Below are positions 40,390 to 48,788 of a stretch of DNA of 64,000 nt, piece by piece. The translations under genes were made by a program, and so were the position numbers. How positions within the stretch are numbered: the first letter of the stretch is position 1; the number at the start of each line of letters is the position of its first letter. Under the pieces are notes generated by a model. The model saw only the letters and a program-made list of their open reading frames with translations. It did no database searches and was not told the origin of the DNA. This stretch comes from DATKRB01 sp036501425 (GTDB lineage Bacteria; Actinomycetota; Acidimicrobiia; Acidimicrobiales; RAAP-2): NCBI GenBank assembly GCA_036501425.1, contig DASYAI010000038.1, positions 1-64,000 of the forward strand, written 5' to 3'.

Positions 40390-42921
40390 GTGGATCCGAG
40401 CGGCGGGACGGCCCGATCGCGTCCCGCGAGCCACAGCGGCGCCCCGGTGGGCCGGTCGCGCCATCGACATCGGAGCCGTTGGGCGCGGCGATGGCGACGG
40501 TGGCGACGCGCGCGGCACGAGCACCGCGAGCAGCGCTACCACCGACGCCAGGGGGCGCATATCGACGCCACCCTCCGCCAGAGCCATCAGCGCCGACTCG
40601 CCGGCCAGCCTGCCCCCGGTCACGCACACGACAGCCGACGGGCTCCTGGCCGCGCCCCGTCGTGGCTGACCGGCTCCATGGCCCTGGCGGCCGCGGTGGG
40701 CGGTGCGTTTGCCCAGTGCCATCCGACCGGGACCCACGTGGTCGACCCTGTCGAGACCGCCGTCTTCGCCGCCTTCTTCACCGTGCTGGTCGCTCGGGTG
40801 ACCCCGATCGTCTGGGTCGGAGTGGCTCTCGTCACCGTGGCCCTGGCTCGGGGGACACTCCTCGCGCCCGCCGGCGCTGTGGTCGCCCTCGCCGCGGTCG
40901 GGCTCGGCGTCCGGCCGGCCCGCCGGTGGGTCGGGCCCCTGATCGGCGCCCTGGGAGTGCAGGTGATCCTGCGCTGGCCGCCGCAGGTCGGCCACGGGTT
41001 CAGCGCCGCGGTGGCCGGGGCGCTCGTCGTCGCGTGCGGCCCCGCGGCGTGGCGGCGCAGCTCACGGCGGACCCGTCGACGGGTGCTCCGCGCCGGGGCG
41101 ATCGTGGGCGGAGCCGCCGTCCTCTTCACCGTGCTCTTCGCCGTGGCGGTGGCGCTGGTCCGGCACGATGCGACGCGGGGGGAAGCTGCCGCACGAAGCG
41201 CACTGTCGAGCGTGGGGAGCGGTTCGAGCACCTCGGCGCTCACCTCGCAGATGACCGAGGCAGCCACCGACACGGCCGCAGCGGCCCATCGCCTCGCCGG
41301 TTGGCTCGGCTGGGGCGCGCTCGGGGTGCCGGTGGTGGCCCAGCAGCAGCGGTTCGCCGTCGGCGCCCTCCGGGCCGCGTCCTCCGCTGCCCAGGTGGCC
41401 GAGCGCGAGGCACCGGCGGTCGACTACCGGCTCGACTACGCCGACGGCCAGGTCGACCTGGCCAAGCTCGAGGCCCTCGCAACCCCGATGCGGGTGCTCG
41501 ACGGCGCCCTGCGCCTCGCCGATACACGGCTCGGCGCCGTCGGCTCCCCCTGGTTGGTCGCGCCGCTGGCGGACCGGGCCCGCACGCTTCGCACCCAGGT
41601 GACCCACGCGGCCCAGGCGGCCGGCCTGGCCACGCAGGCCGCCCGGGTGTTGCCCGGCATGCTGGGCGCGAACGGCACCCGCCACTACCTGGTGGCCTTC
41701 ATGACCCCGGCCGAGAGCCGGGGCTACGACGGGCTCATCGGCAGCTACGGGGTGCTCACCGCCGACGCCGGCCACCTCGAGCTGAGCGCCTCGGGCCAGA
41801 TCTCGGACGTCCAGAACGCGCTCCCGCCGGGCGGCGCCACCCTCACCGGGGTGCCCGGCTACCTGGCCCGATACGGGAGCTTCGACCCGGGCGAGTTCCC
41901 CCAGGACGCCGCGTACTCCCCCGACCTCCCCACGGATGCCAAGGTCTTCGCCGAGCTGTACGGCCAGAGCATCGGCGGTCCGGTCGACGGGGTCCTGGCG
42001 GTCGACCCCGCAGGCCTGGCGGCGCTCCTCCACTTCACCGGCCCGGTGTCGGTGCCGGGCCTTCCGACGCCCCTCGACTCGTCGAACGCGACCCGGGTGC
42101 TGCTCTCCGAGCAGTACACCACCTTCGACACCTCGGCTGCCGAGGGCAACGCCTCGCGGCAGGACTTCCTCCTCGCCGCTTTGCACACCGGCGTCGATGC
42201 GCTGCTGGCTCGCGGCCTGCCCGCACCGCAGGAGATCTCGTCGGTCCTCGACCCGGCGGTGCGGGACGGGAGGATCGGCCTGTGGAGCTTCCATGCGGTC
42301 GACGACGGCCTGCTGGCCCGGCTCGGCGTGGACGGACGGTTCCCGAGCCCGGGGCGTGGCGACCTGCTCGCCGTCACGACCGCCAACACCGGCAACAACA
42401 AGATCGACGCCTATCTCCACACGACGGTCGACGACCAGGTGGAGGTCGACCCGGGCACCGGTTCGGTGCGCTCCTCGGTGACCGTGTCGCTCGAGAACGC
42501 GGCGCCGGCCAGCGGGTTGCCGGGGATCGTGATCGACAGCCCAGCAGACCCGGCGCTCGCACCGGGCGTCAACGAGACCTGGCTGACGGTGTACAGCCCG
42601 CTGGCCTTCAACGCGGTACACATCGACGGGGCGCCAGCCACCATGTCCGCCACTCGCGAGCTGGGGGTCTGGGCCTATAGCACCTACGTGGAGATCCCTC
42701 CGGGCGCCACCTCGACGGTGCGGGTCGAGCTGAGCGGCACGGTAGCCGAGCGCTCCGAGCTGTCGATGGGGGTCCGGCTCCAGCCGGCCGCCCACCCGGT
42801 GCATGCCCGCGTCACCGTCGGCGCGACCGGCGGGTGGGCGGCGGAGCGCGCCGGGGACAACACCTGGGACCTCGGGCCGGCGATGCGCCAGCAACGCACC
42901 TTCCGCTTCGTGCACCGTTGA
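40390..42921 (+). CDS. DUF4012-domain membrane protein
   Basis: 843 residues from GTG at 40390. An Arg/His-rich head (1-90) is followed by several hydrophobic segments (about 95-195) and one more near 240-260. A large extracytoplasmic DUF4012 region follows, with LPGMLGANGTRHYLVAFMTP, ESRGYDGLIGSYGVL and VTTANTGNNKIDAYLHTTVD, then a beta-rich C-terminal domain. The family is common next to polysaccharide genes in actinobacteria; its activity is unknown. The arrangement GT4 - phosphatase - DUF4012 supports a cell-surface polysaccharide role. Confidence 0.88.
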   Translation: MDPSGGTARSRPASHSGAPVGRSRHRHRSRWARRWRRWRRARHEHREQRYHRRQGAHIDATLRQSHQRRLAGQPAPGHAHDSRRAPGRAPSWLTGSMALAAAVGGAFAQCHPTGTHVVDPVETAVFAAFFTVLVARVTPIVWVGVALVTVALARGTLLAPAGAVVALAAVGLGVRPARRWVGPLIGALGVQVILRWPPQVGHGFSAAVAGALVVACGPAAWRRSSRRTRRRVLRAGAIVGGAAVLFTVLFAVAVALVRHDATRGEAAARSALSSVGSGSSTSALTSQMTEAATDTAAAAHRLAGWLGWGALGVPVVAQQQRFAVGALRAASSAAQVAEREAPAVDYRLDYADGQVDLAKLEALATPMRVLDGALRLADTRLGAVGSPWLVAPLADRARTLRTQVTHAAQAAGLATQAARVLPGMLGANGTRHYLVAFMTPAESRGYDGLIGSYGVLTADAGHLELSASGQISDVQNALPPGGATLTGVPGYLARYGSFDPGEFPQDAAYSPDLPTDAKVFAELYGQSIGGPVDGVLAVDPAGLAALLHFTGPVSVPGLPTPLDSSNATRVLLSEQYTTFDTSAAEGNASRQDFLLAALHTGVDALLARGLPAPQEISSVLDPAVRDGRIGLWSFHAVDDGLLARLGVDGRFPSPGRGDLLAVTTANTGNNKIDAYLHTTVDDQVEVDPGTGSVRSSVTVSLENAAPASGLPGIVIDSPADPALAPGVNETWLTVYSPLAFNAVHIDGAPATMSATRELGVWAYSTYVEIPPGATSTVRVELSGTVAERSELSMGVRLQPAAHPVHARVTVGATGGWAAERAGDNTWDLGPAMRQQRTFRFVHR

Positions 42922-42969
42922 GCGACGCCCTTCGAGGTGGCGGTCCTCTCCGACGTCTGTCGCAAAGAG

Positions 42970-43028
42970 TTGCTGGAAAAGTCGGTTCCACGAGCCGCAA
43001 CGACTTGCTGGGAGAGCCGGTTCCACGA
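42970..43028. repeat. Two 24-bp direct repeats in an intergenic region
   Basis: TTGCTGGAAAAGTCGG... (42970-42993) and TTGCTGGGAGAGCCGG... (43005-43028) match at 21 of 24 positions, 35 bp apart, about 75 bp before the promoter of the gene at 43183. Candidate activator sites. Confidence 0.6.
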
Positions 43029-43100
43029 TTAGTGGCGCGTCGAGAGAAGCCTCTTTGGAAGCCGTGGGCCTTTTCGTGCACGGAGGACCCGGTGATAGCC

Positions 43101-43129
43101 TTGACATGTCGCGGAGCGGCCCATAGCCT
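43101..43129 (+). promoter_or_regulatory. Consensus promoter of the His-tailed secreted protein gene
   Basis: TTGACA (43101-43106), 17-nt spacer, TAGCCT (43124-43129). The expected start near 43136 gives a 47-nt leader containing GGGAGG before the ATG at 43183. Confidence 0.75.
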
Positions 43130-43182
43130 CGGCCATGCTTGGTGATCCCATCCGGTGTGGGCGGACCGTAAGGGAGGGTGCC

Positions 43183-43677
43183 ATGAAACACCGGCTCGTC
43201 GCGGCATGCGTCGCCGCTTCTGCCCTCACGTGCGTCGCCTGGCAGACCGCGGCGGTGGCTGGTGATGATCATCATCCGCATCCCCCGGGCTACGGCCCGA
43301 GCGCCCCGCAGATCTTCACCAGCACCTCGGTCTCGTCCCCCGGCGGCTCCTTCCTCGTCGACGGGGTCAACTTCGCTCCCCACGAGCACATCACCATCAC
43401 GCTCGGATCCCCGGTGGTGGTCCTCGCCGGGACGACCACCTCCGGCCGGGGCTCGTTCGCCGTGTCGGTGACGATCCCGAAGGGGACGACCGCGGGCAGC
43501 CACACCATCACTGCGACCGGATCGACCGGCGACACCGCGTCGACCAGCATCACGGTGAAGGTTCCCCATGCCTTCCCGTACCGGCACCACCACGGCGGGA
43601 ACAACCACCACGGCGGGAACAACCACCACAACGGGAACCATCACTACGACAAGCACGGCCACGACAAGGGTCACTGA
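43183..43677 (+). CDS. Secreted IPT/TIG-like protein with histidine-rich tail
   Basis: 164 residues from ATG at 43183 (GGGAGG upstream). Signal peptide KHRLVAACVAASALTCVAWQ to about residue 27, then an Ig-like domain (FTSTSVSSPGGSFLVDGVNF, HEHITITLGSP, GSHTITATGSTGDTAS). The final 40 residues repeat HHGGNN units, ending in KHGHDKGH. The tail should bind divalent metals. Strong promoter and AT-richer leader suggest abundant expression. No named family beyond the Ig-like fold. Confidence 0.8.
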   Translation: MKHRLVAACVAASALTCVAWQTAAVAGDDHHPHPPGYGPSAPQIFTSTSVSSPGGSFLVDGVNFAPHEHITITLGSPVVVLAGTTTSGRGSFAVSVTIPKGTTAGSHTITATGSTGDTASTSITVKVPHAFPYRHHHGGNNHHGGNNHHNGNHHYDKHGHDKGH

Positions 43678-43734
43678 CCCACTGGGCCGGCAGGTCGGGC
43701 GGGTGGCCGTGCTCCCGGGTCGAGCGCGCTGACC

Positions 43735-43875
43735 TCAGCCGCCGTCCCGGTTGGCCAGGGTGACCGCTTGGCACCGCGGGCACCAGGCGGCGGGCGCCGA
43801 TTCGTCGGCCGGGTGCACCAACGCCCCGCAGCCCGCGCAACGCCAGATGGTTGGTGACTGCGTGGTATCCGACAC
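43735..43875 (-). CDS. Tiny zinc-ribbon protein, paralog of 15493-15714
   Basis: 46 residues from GTG at 43875 (GGAGG 8 nt upstream). WRCAGCGALVHPADE and WCPRCQAVTLAN form a single four-Cys ribbon, nearly the same as the ribbon encoded at 15493-15714 (WRC-GCGA-VH, D, AP, WCP-C--VT). It is essentially the ribbon alone. Too small for an enzyme; adaptor or regulator function is possible. Confidence 0.75.
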   Translation of the reverse strand: MSDTTQSPTIWRCAGCGALVHPADESAPAAWCPRCQAVTLANRDGG

Positions 43876-43970
43876 GTGACCGCCCTCCTGGTTCGACGCT
43901 CCGAGGATAGCCCGCCGATTGGCGTCGAACGCCACTGGCCGGGGCCTCCGGCCCCTGGGCCGGCGGACCG

Positions 43971-44435
43971 TCAGCTCGCCCGAGGCTCGTGCGAGACCGG
44001 CCGTTCGAGCACCGGATAGGTGCCGGCGTCGAACGCCCGGACGAACGCCTCGACGCCGGCCGGGTGCCGCACCGTCACCTTGCGAGCCCAACGGCGGGAG
44101 GGCTTGATCACCGTCACTGCGGTCCCCACCGCGACCGTCCCCACCCGGGCATCTGCGCCCAGGACCGCGTTCAGGTACGAGGCGAGCACGCACCGTTCAG
44201 CGTCCTGGCGAAGACCCCGGGCGCCCGCCCCTTCCATCCGTGCCGCCACCAGGCTGGGACTCGCGCCCAAGCTGCCGAGCAGTTGCCGGAGATCGGCTCG
44301 CAGCGCCGACCGCAGGGGTCGCCGCCACCGTCTCGCCCTCGTCCCGGCCGGCGCGCCCGCAGTGACGTCGCCCGGCACGCTTGCCCGGTGACCCCCGGGC
44401 TGGTGCTCCTGATTTCCTCGTACCGTCTTGGGCAC
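43971..44435 (-). CDS. Hypothetical protein
   Basis: 154 residues from GTG at 44435 (GGAGG 6 nt upstream). The first 45 residues are basic; the rest looks like a compact alpha/beta domain: ERCVLASYLNAVLGADARVG, VGTAVTVIKPSRRWARKVTV and VEAFVRAFDAGTYPVL. No family recognised. It is upstream of the tiny zinc-ribbon gene on the same strand (95-bp gap). Confidence 0.6.
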   Translation of the reverse strand: MPKTVRGNQEHQPGGHRASVPGDVTAGAPAGTRARRWRRPLRSALRADLRQLLGSLGASPSLVAARMEGAGARGLRQDAERCVLASYLNAVLGADARVGTVAVGTAVTVIKPSRRWARKVTVRHPAGVEAFVRAFDAGTYPVLERPVSHEPRAS

Positions 44436-44556
44436 CTCTCACCTCCACCCAGCTGTGGCTGACAGCTCCCATACCCTTGGCTCGACCACGCAACCGTCGC
44501 GATGCCCGATCATCTCCGACGGCTGGTCCGGACCGACGCGGCCAGGCTCCAGCCGC

Positions 44557-44592
44557 GCCAGCAGCCCCCGTGGCGGTCCGGGGGCTGCTGGC
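44557..44592 (-). terminator. Strong hairpin terminator after the Ig-like protein gene
   Basis: 14-bp perfect arms GCCAGCAGCCCCCG / CGGGGGCTGCTGGC around an 8-nt loop, about 120 bp past the stop at 44711, beyond the 13-bp repeat array. It separates that gene from the next minus-strand gene. Confidence 0.75.
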
Positions 44593-44640
44593 AACGTCAG
44601 GCGGCGACGGGGACCCCACTAAGGGGGGTCACGCCGCACC

Positions 44641-44718
44641 ACTGCTCACGACTACTGCTCACGACTACTGCTCACGACTACTGCTCCCGACTACTGCTCA
44701 CGACTACTGCTCACGACG
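44641..44718. repeat. 13-bp tandem repeat, six copies
   Basis: ACTGCTCACGACT six times in perfect phase (fourth copy has one change, the last ends in G). It spans the stop codon of the Ig-like protein gene (44711) and continues downstream toward the terminator hairpin. Confidence 0.9.
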
Positions 44719-45844
44719 CCCCGTCGCCAGTTGCGGCGTCGCCCGGCCCCGAGTGCGGGCAGGGCGGACGGCCGGGCACCGGTCCACCGCTCGAATCCGT
44801 CGATGCCTCCACGGAGCTGGAGGCCGACGAGGACGCCGTGGTGGCTGCCGCCGACGAGGACGGCTGGGACGCTGCCGCCGGGGCCGACCACGCCGGGCTG
44901 GGCGACGCAGGCGACGAACCGCCCCAGCCGCTCACGGAGCCGCTCGAGGCGGCGGCCGGCGGTGAGGCTGCGCTCGGGGCAGCGGCACCCGAGGACCAGC
45001 CGCCATCCGGATGGTGGTCACACGGCGGGGAACCGCTCCCCGTGGCGGGAGGGGTGGCGGCCGTCGTCGTCGGTGGCACCACGGGCGAGCCACCGCTCGT
45101 GGCGGGGCCGACGATCAGGGCGAACGACTGGTCGACCGCCGGACCGACGCCGTTGGTGGCGGAGAGGGTGAGGTTGGTCGTTCCACCGGCGCTCGGATCG
45201 CCCGACAGGGTTGCCGTGCCGTCACCGTTGTCGACGAAGCTCACCCCTGCCGGCAGGGCACCGGTCTCGCTCAGGGTGGCCACCGGGCTGCCGGTGGTCG
45301 ACACCGTGAAGCTGAACGGGCTGCCCACCGTCGCCGAGGCCGTGGCGGCGCTGGTGAATGCCGGCGGCTGGCCAACCGTGATGGTGAGATTCTGGCTCGC
45401 GCCGAGCCCCACCCCGTTGTCGGCCCCGACGGCGATGGTGGCCACCTGGTCCACGGTCGGATCGCCCGAGATGGTCGCCGTGCCGTTGCCGTTGTCGGCG
45501 AAGGTCAATCCCGTCGGCAGGGCACCGGTCTCGCTCAACGTGGCCGCCGGGTAGCCGACCGACGTAACCACGAACCCGAAGGGAGTGCCCTCGACCGCCC
45601 CGACCTGGTCAGGGCTGGTGATCTGGGGTGCCCGGTCCGCCGGAACGGTCACCAGCACCCGGGGCGGCTGGCCCCGATGCAACGCCCGGTGGTGCCAGGC
45701 GATGTCGGGAGCCCGGTGCGGGTGGCCGAAACGACCCGCGGTGGTCGTCGCGGACGCCACCATCGCCGATCCGCCCAGCACGAGCGCCGCCGATCCGGCG
45801 GCCGCACCGGACCAGCGGAGCAGGGTGTGATGTCGAGATCGCAT
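44711..45844 (-). CDS. Secreted protein with two Ig-like (putative Ig/cadherin-type) repeats
   Basis: 377 residues from ATG at 45844. The signal peptide is about residues 1-35 (SGAAAGSAALVLGGSAMVAS). Two similar repeats follow: APQITSPDQVGAVEGTPFGF ... LTFADNGNGTATISGDPTVD and PPAFTSAATASATVGSPFSF ... VSFVDNGDGTATLSGDPSAG, the He_PIG/Ig-like pattern of bacterial surface proteins. A 120-residue Ser/Ala/Pro-rich tail ends the protein without an LPxTG signal. Likely extracellular or wall-associated; the tail could be glycosylated. Confidence 0.82.
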   Translation of the reverse strand: MRSRHHTLLRWSGAAAGSAALVLGGSAMVASATTTAGRFGHPHRAPDIAWHHRALHRGQPPRVLVTVPADRAPQITSPDQVGAVEGTPFGFVVTSVGYPAATLSETGALPTGLTFADNGNGTATISGDPTVDQVATIAVGADNGVGLGASQNLTITVGQPPAFTSAATASATVGSPFSFTVSTTGSPVATLSETGALPAGVSFVDNGDGTATLSGDPSAGGTTNLTLSATNGVGPAVDQSFALIVGPATSGGSPVVPPTTTAATPPATGSGSPPCDHHPDGGWSSGAAAPSAASPPAAASSGSVSGWGGSSPASPSPAWSAPAAASQPSSSAAATTASSSASSSVEASTDSSGGPVPGRPPCPHSGPGDAATGDGAS

Positions 45845-46219
45845 TATGCCGTTCGCCTCTCGCTCGGTGGATCGCTTCCCCGCTCGGTGGATCGCTCCCC
45901 CCCCGGGGTTGCTCAGAGCCGCCGGTACCCGCGCTCCGACCGGGTAAACGACACCGGCCCAAATCGGCACGTGACCAGCGGACAACGCCATGGCCAGGGA
46001 GAACAGACCGACGGAACACTCCACCCGCCCTCGACCTCAATATCATGTTGACCGTTAGCGTTGCCCCGCCGAGGCCGGTGAGGTGGTGGCGGACCAGGAT
46101 CGCCAACCACTCTGTAAGGGGTGCGCGGGTGCCTGACGGGGTACTCGGGACAGGGCACGGGGTTGCTCGGAACAGGACGATGTGGTGATCTGGCAAGCAC
46201 CGACCGGAAGGCGACTCAG
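45845..46219. other. 375-bp divergent intergenic region with a 20-bp direct repeat
   Basis: The gap lies between the Ig-like protein gene and the STAS gene. CGCTCGGTGGATCGCTTCCC at 45861-45880 is repeated with one change at 45881-45900, in the leader of the Ig-like gene. A local AT-rich patch near 46036-46055 (CAATATCATGTTGACC) may hold a promoter. I see no convincing gene here. Confidence 0.5.
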
Positions 46220-46561
46220 ATGGATCAGGCGTTCGGCATCGCGGAGGAGACGAAGGGCTCGGTGCCCGTGCTGTCGGTCCGTGGTGACATCGACGTGGCG
46301 ACAGCCCCGGTGTTGCGAGACCGGCTGCAGTCCCGCGTCGCCCAGGGCTCGGCCACGGTGGTCGTCGACCTCCTCGGGGTGTCCTTTCTCGACTCGACCG
46401 CCCTCGGCGTGCTCATCGGCGCCCTGAAGCGCTGCCGCGAAGCCGGGGGCGAGCTCCGCTTGGTGATCAACGAGGCTCGGATCCTGAAGGTGTTCGAGAT
46501 CACCGGCCTCACCGAGGTCTTCGTCATCGCCCCCTCGCTGGACCAGGCGTTGGCCCTCTGA
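46220..46561 (+). CDS. STAS-domain anti-sigma factor antagonist (RsbV/SpoIIAA-like)
   Basis: 113 residues from ATG at 46220 (GGAAGG upstream). The STAS fold is clear: VLSVRGDIDVATAPVLRDRL, then VVVDLLGVSFLDSTALGVLI with the phosphorylatable Ser in DSTALG, and FEITGLTEVF near the end. Unphosphorylated antagonist binds an anti-sigma kinase and frees a sigma factor. No kinase or sigma gene adjoins it; a HATPase gene begins at 63718. Confidence 0.92.
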   Translation: MDQAFGIAEETKGSVPVLSVRGDIDVATAPVLRDRLQSRVAQGSATVVVDLLGVSFLDSTALGVLIGALKRCREAGGELRLVINEARILKVFEITGLTEVFVIAPSLDQALAL

Positions 46562-46747
46562 CACCGGGCCCGGACCGGCGCCGCGCCCTGGGGCGCCGGT
46601 CTCGGGCGGTCCGGCGCCGAAACGGCTAATCCGAGCCGGTAAGCGGTCCGGCCGGTTGGCCCGGCGCCGAACGGGTAACTGGATCACGGGTCGCAGGGGC
46701 TCGCACGGATGCGCGGGCGAGAGGGTCTCAGAGCGCGAGGAGGTCAC

Positions 46748-46957
46748 ATGGCACACGAGACGCATGCCGGGCACGACGAGCACGTCCACGGACCTGGTTG
46801 CGGGCACGAGGCGGTGCAGCACGGTGACCACATCGACTATCTCCACGACGGTCATCGCCACCGCGCCCACGACGGCCACTGGGACGAGTGCGAGGTCGAG
46901 GAAGAGGTGGAGGAACTGGCCGAAGTCGAGGGTCAGGTACGAGGCATCCAGAGCTGA
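46748..46957 (+). CDS. Small histidine-rich metal-binding protein
   Basis: 69 residues from ATG at 46748 (GGAGG 5 nt upstream). His, Cys and acidic residues dominate the first 48 positions (HGPGCGHEAVQHGDHIDYLH, then DGHRHRAHDGHWDECE), followed by a short acidic helix. GCGHEAV-HGDH-DYL is a conserved signature I associate with small actinobacterial and proteobacterial proteins sometimes linked to zinc or nickel handling. Function unproven. Confidence 0.75.
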   Translation: MAHETHAGHDEHVHGPGCGHEAVQHGDHIDYLHDGHRHRAHDGHWDECEVEEEVEELAEVEGQVRGIQS

Positions 46958-46966
46958 GCCGGGCGA

Positions 46967-47680
46967 TCAGCTGGACCGGACCGACCGGCTCCGGGACCGC
47001 CGGGCGATCCTGAACGGGAAGGCCCAGCGGGACGAGCCGGCCCACCACCCCGGGCACTGGCGGACGGCCAGGCCGCCGGCGGTCCCGCACGCCAAGGCGA
47101 TGGCGTGCTCCCACCCGTCGAGACCCGGTGCCAGCGCCCACGCGATGCCGAGTCCGGCTGCCAGCAGCCAGGTGCACCGTCGCAAGGCCAGCGCGACCAG
47201 GACACACCCCCCCACCGCGGTCACGGCCGCCGACGGGCCGCTGTCCAGTGCCCGGCCGACCCCAACGGGGAACAGGGCCAGCTCGAAGAGGACCCGCGCC
47301 CCCAACGTCGCCGTGACGTGACCAAGGGCCCCCACAACGACCGTGACCCCCCGCCCCAGTACCAGCTCGCCCAGGCCGACGACCAGGGCCAACTGGAGCA
47401 CGGCGCCCCAGAGGGGCAGGTAGGGCGTCGGGAGGAACAGCGACAGGGGAAGACGGGCGATCTCGGTGGCCCATGGCAACGAGGCGTGGACGTCGCCCCA
47501 CCGCCAGAGCTCGGCGCCCATCCGCCCGTGCCCGAGCAGGAGGTGCACCGCGAGCTCCGCAGCGACCGCTCCCGCGGCCAGCCATGGCCGGGTGCCCAGC
47601 GACCACCGATGCCGGGCCACCGCGAGCAGCCGGGCGATCTCGTCGCCGGGCGCGAGCCGGCGCACCCCGTTGCCCCTCAC
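46967..47680 (-). CDS. Rhomboid-like multi-pass membrane protein
   Basis: 237 residues from GTG at 47680, overlapping the upstream stop (GTGA). About six membrane segments; LGHVTATLGARVLFE and the following LDSGPSAAV region resemble the rhomboid-like family of actinobacteria, although a clear catalytic Ser-His pair is not evident (GPSAA is the candidate Ser site, HAIAL the candidate His). It could be an inactive rhomboid-like protein. It closes the glg operon and is translationally coupled to the enolase-superfamily gene. Confidence 0.7.
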   Translation of the reverse strand: MRGNGVRRLAPGDEIARLLAVARHRWSLGTRPWLAAGAVAAELAVHLLLGHGRMGAELWRWGDVHASLPWATEIARLPLSLFLPTPYLPLWGAVLQLALVVGLGELVLGRGVTVVVGALGHVTATLGARVLFELALFPVGVGRALDSGPSAAVTAVGGCVLVALALRRCTWLLAAGLGIAWALAPGLDGWEHAIALACGTAGGLAVRQCPGWWAGSSRWAFPFRIARRSRSRSVRSS

Positions 47681-48774
47681 CGGGTCCGGAACGCCGCCGC
47701 GTCGGATGACTTGAGCTCGAGCCCGATGCCCGGGCGGGAACGGTCGGGCCGCAATCGCCCGCCCAGGGGGTCGACGGCGCCGTCGAAGAGGAGGCGCTCG
47801 ATCCGGGCATGGTCGGCGAAGTACTCGAGGTGCCGCACGTTGGTCGTGGCGCAGGCCGGATGCAGGTGCAGCGACGGTGCGCAGTGGCCGGACAGCTCGA
47901 GCCCGTAGGTCTCGGCCAGCGCGGCGACCCGGAGCCACTCGCTGACCCCGGCACAGCGCGACACGTCCGCCTGCAGGCAGTCCACCGCGCCGGCGTCGCA
48001 CATCGCCTTGAAGTAGAAGAGGTCGTAGCCGTACTCGCCCGCGGCGACGTCCAACGAGCTGGTGGACCGGATGGAGGCCAGGACGTCGAGATGGTCGGAG
48101 GACACCGGCTCCTCGAACCAGCAGACGCCCAGCTCCTCGTAGGCCCGGGCCATCCGCAGCGCCTGCTTGGCGCCGTAGGCCCCGTTGGCGTCGACGAACA
48201 GCTCCACCCCGTCGCCGATCGTCCGGCGCGTCAGGGCGGCTCGCTCGAGGTCGCGCTCCGGGCGGGAGCCCCAGGACTCCCCGACCTTGATCTTGACCCT
48301 CGGGATCCCGAGACCCTCGGTCCACCCCGACAGCTGCTCGACCAGCGCTCGGTCGTCGAGCGAGGTGAAGCCCCCGCTGCCGTAGACCGGCACGTCGTCT
48401 CGGGCCCCTCCGAGCAGGGTGACCAGGGGGAGGTCGAGCAGCTTGGCCTTCAGGTCCCACAGCCCGATGTCCACCGCCGCCACGGCCATGGCGGTGAGTC
48501 CGGGACGGCCCATGTTCCTGGCGGCCCGGACCATCGCCGACCAGGCCCGGGGCAGGTCGAACGCGTCGAGACCCACCACGGCGCCCACCAGGATGTCCTC
48601 GATCAGCCGGGCCGATCCGGCGGTGGCGTAGGTGAACCCGAGGCCCCGCTGCCCGCCGGCGCGGGGCTCGGCCACCACGACCGTGGTGGCCGACCACTGG
48701 AGGGTGCCGTCGGCCTCCGGCTCGGTTGTCGGGACCTCGTAGACGCTGACGTCGACCGCTTCGACCTCGGGCAC
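47677..48774 (-). CDS. Enolase-superfamily (mandelate racemase/muconate-lactonising-like) enzyme
   Basis: 365 residues from GTG at 48774 (GGAGGAGCG upstream). The capping domain is followed by a barrel with the K-x-K motif RVKIKVG, metal ligands VDANGAY, WFEEPVSS and AAGEYGYD, and a late His in LSGHCAPSLHLH. The ligand set is complete for a mandelate-racemase-type acid-sugar dehydratase or racemase. It starts 14 bp after glgX and is coupled to the rhomboid-like gene. The substrate is unknown. Confidence 0.88.
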   Translation of the reverse strand: MPEVEAVDVSVYEVPTTEPEADGTLQWSATTVVVAEPRAGGQRGLGFTYATAGSARLIEDILVGAVVGLDAFDLPRAWSAMVRAARNMGRPGLTAMAVAAVDIGLWDLKAKLLDLPLVTLLGGARDDVPVYGSGGFTSLDDRALVEQLSGWTEGLGIPRVKIKVGESWGSRPERDLERAALTRRTIGDGVELFVDANGAYGAKQALRMARAYEELGVCWFEEPVSSDHLDVLASIRSTSSLDVAAGEYGYDLFYFKAMCDAGAVDCLQADVSRCAGVSEWLRVAALAETYGLELSGHCAPSLHLHPACATTNVRHLEYFADHARIERLLFDGAVDPLGGRLRPDRSRPGIGLELKSSDAAAFRTR

Positions 48775-48788
48775 CGCTCCTCCCCTCG

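Noticed and set aside
44641..44718. Possible CRISPR array
   Set aside because: The units are 13 bp with no spacers and no cas genes nearby, so it is a simple tandem repeat.
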